A stretch of 64,000 nt of DNA, taken from NCBI RefSeq assembly GCF_946221635.1, contig NZ_CAMIHB010000018.1, positions 1 to 64,000 on the forward strand. Reading direction: 5' to 3'. The stretch is from an uncultured Rhodoferax sp. (GTDB taxonomy: Bacteria; Pseudomonadota; Gammaproteobacteria; Burkholderiales; Burkholderiaceae_C). Of this stretch, positions 62,542 through 64,000 are shown piece by piece (within the stretch, counting starts at the first letter, position 1; each line of letters opens with the position of its first letter). The position numbers and the translations under genes are program-made. The notes beneath the pieces are model-generated. The model was not told the DNA's origin. It saw nothing but the letters and a program-made list of their open reading frames with translations, and ran no database searches.

Positions 62542-62557
62542 AGCATACTTCGCGCCA
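62542..62557 (-). promoter_or_regulatory. Sigma-54 promoter of the pilin gene
   Basis: TGGCGCGAAGTATGCT on the minus strand matches the sigma-54 consensus TGGCACG-N4-TTGCW, with the invariant GG-N10-GC exact. It sits 32-47 bp before the pilin ATG. Pilin genes of many proteobacteria use sigma-54 with PilR. Confidence 0.8.
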
Positions 62558-62639
62558 ACTTATAAAGTAACGACTTCCAGATCAATTCGACTCTTTTGTA
62601 CTATTTTTACGATGCCGATGAACTCAAATGTCTTTTTTG

Positions 62640-64000
62640 TCACTTGATACAGACCTGCCTGACCATTTTGAGGTCCGTCAGTCCCATCATTACCTTCTCC
62701 ATGCCATCCATCTTGAGGGTACGCATCCCTCCTTCGACGGCGGCTGAAAATAGTTCGGCGACGCGTGCCCGTTCCTGGATCAGCTTTTTAACGCTGTCGT
62801 CGGCCACCATGAGTTCGTGCAGGCCGACACGGCCTTTATAGCCTGAGCCATTGCATTTATCGCAGCCCACGGCCTTGTAAAGTTTGAGCTGACCGTTATC
62901 TCCATAGGTCTTCTGCCATTGGGCAACCATTTTCTGGGACTCGCCAGCATAGTCCGCCTTCCAGGCTTGGGAATGACGCAACTCTTCCGCGTATTCCGCA
63001 GCAAATAAACGCAGCTCTTCGGCGTCGGGCGTATAGGCTTGCTTACAGTCGCAGAGCTTTTTGGCTAGACGCTGGGCCAGGATGCCCAAAAGAGCGTCCG
63101 CGAAATTGAATGGGTCCATACCCATGTCCAACAAACGTGTGATGGATTCGGGTGCGGAATTGGTATGTAGCGTGGAGAAGACCATGTGGCCCGTCAAGGA
63201 AGCTTCCACGCCCATGGACACCGTCTCCTTGTCCCGCGACTCGCCGACCATGATGATGTCCGGGTCTGCGCGCAAAAAAGCCCGCATGACCAAAGCGAAG
63301 TCGATGCCGGCCTTTTTGTTGATCTGGACTTGCCGCAATCCCTTCTGGGTGATTTCCACTGGATCCTCGGCGGTCCAGATCTTGGTGTCCGGCGTATTGA
63401 GGAATTTGAGGATGGAGTGCAGCGTGGTCGTTTTGCCCGAGCCCGTCGGGCCGCACACATAGAAAAGACCATAGGGTTTGCTGACTGTGGACTCCAAGCG
63501 GGCCTTGTTGTGCGGCGTCAGGCCCAGCTTCTCCAAGGGAATGGGCTCGCCTGCGGCGAGGATACGCATGACGACGTCTTCCACTCCGCCTGCCGAAGGA
63601 ATGGTGGCGACGCGCAGCTCGATATCGAGTGGCCCGTACTTCTTGAACTTGATCTTGCCATCCTGCGGCTTGCGACGCTCGGAAATGTCGAGGTCGCACA
63701 TGATCTTCAACCGCGTGACCATGGCTTGCCGAAAATGCGCAGGCACCTCTACGTAGGGTACCAAGCTTCCGTCGATCCGAAACCGGATGCCCGTTTTGAG
63801 CTTGCCTGGCATGGGCTCAATATGAATGTCGGACACCTTCTGGTTGTAAGCATCAATAATGACTTTGTTGACGAACTTCACCAGTTCGTTGTCTGCTGCT
63901 GCAGACTCCAGTGATTCGTCATTGGTGCCGTCGTCGATGGGCGCACCATCCATGTCAGCAAGCAGCTGGTCAATCGTGCTGCCATCTGCCGATGCACCGA
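62640..64000 (-). CDS. GspE/PilB-family type II/IV secretion ATPase (5' end outside window)
   Basis: The C-terminal ~453 residues of a traffic ATPase that powers pilus assembly. Visible parts: the N2-type domain (VSDIHIEP, GIRFRIDG), Walker A GPTGSGKTT, the aspartate box ending WTAEDPVE, Walker B-type IIMVGESRDKET and His box STLHTNSAPESITR. The zinc module pairs LCDCKQ with GCDKCNGSGYKGR but carries about 60 extra residues between them. The frame stays open through the right edge, so the N-terminal MshEN/N1 domain is missing. GESRD replaces the common GEIRD. It ends 130 bp before the pilin gene and may be a PilB paralogue. Confidence 0.9.
   Translation of the reverse strand, partial: GASADGSTIDQLLADMDGAPIDDGTNDESLESAAADNELVKFVNKVIIDAYNQKVSDIHIEPMPGKLKTGIRFRIDGSLVPYVEVPAHFRQAMVTRLKIMCDLDISERRKPQDGKIKFKKYGPLDIELRVATIPSAGGVEDVVMRILAAGEPIPLEKLGLTPHNKARLESTVSKPYGLFYVCGPTGSGKTTTLHSILKFLNTPDTKIWTAEDPVEITQKGLRQVQINKKAGIDFALVMRAFLRADPDIIMVGESRDKETVSMGVEASLTGHMVFSTLHTNSAPESITRLLDMGMDPFNFADALLGILAQRLAKKLCDCKQAYTPDAEELRLFAAEYAEELRHSQAWKADYAGESQKMVAQWQKTYGDNGQLKLYKAVGCDKCNGSGYKGRVGLHELMVADDSVKKLIQERARVAELFSAAVEGGMRTLKMDGMEKVMMGLTDLKMVRQVCIK

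Overview
The window looks like chromosomal DNA of a Burkholderiales betaproteobacterium, most likely a Comamonadaceae member close to Rhodoferax. The signs are high GC, DUF1631 and DUF3717 proteins, the betaproteobacterial def-fmt / LysM-dprA-smg arrangement, and two short dispersed repeat families of a kind I associate with that family. I see no rRNA, tRNA, CRISPR array, prophage or insertion sequence.

Layout. 1-3.9 kb: glycolysis (fba cut by the left edge, pyk, pgk). 4.0-6.6 kb: azlCD branched-chain amino acid exporter with fmt and def. 6.7-9.7 kb, divergent: LysM protein, dprA, smg. 9.8-15.7 kb: yajC-secD-secF and a DUF1631 protein. 15.8-20.7 kb: a fused indolepyruvate ferredoxin oxidoreductase divergent from an Lrp/AsnC regulator and an exported protein of unknown role. 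20.6-31.9 kb: a complete L-rhamnose catabolic operon of the Rhizobium type (rhaD, rhaI, ABC transporter rhaSTPQ, mutarotase rhaU, kinase rhaK) with a divergent LysR-type regulator. 31.9-45.4 kb: housekeeping genes (cheV, mltA, a Nit-type amidase, yhdP, glnE, an EamA transporter, rfaE2, a degenerate HD-GYP protein, a diiron ferritin-like protein).

45.6-52.7 kb is an eight-gene, partly overlapping cluster: FAD amine-oxidase-like protein, DUF1365, CFA-synthase-like methyltransferase, chalcone-isomerase-like protein, MFS transporter, DUF3833 lipoprotein, SDR and an NTF2-like protein. It resembles the sigma-E/ChrR-linked membrane-lipid modification set of alphaproteobacteria and may make methylated or furan fatty acids. 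52.7-59.4 kb: a zinc-ribbon protein, a GST, purB, yaeQ, a DUF3717/DUF1289 protein, terC under a manganese (yybP-ykoY) riboswitch, a small membrane protein and a BepA-like M48 protease.

59.4-64 kb is visibly AT-rich and looks exchanged: about 830 bp without genes, a PglL-type O-oligosaccharyltransferase, a type IV pilin with a sigma-54 promoter and its own terminator, and a PilB/GspE ATPase cut by the right edge.

The least expected structure is a dispersed repeat of about 55 bp. It has a fixed 16-nt spacing between a CCCCCG box and a GCTAT-N7-ATAGC hairpin. I find nine copies: five between genes and four inside coding sequences, where they are read as protein (fmt, dprA, a signal peptide, a membrane helix of an MFS transporter).
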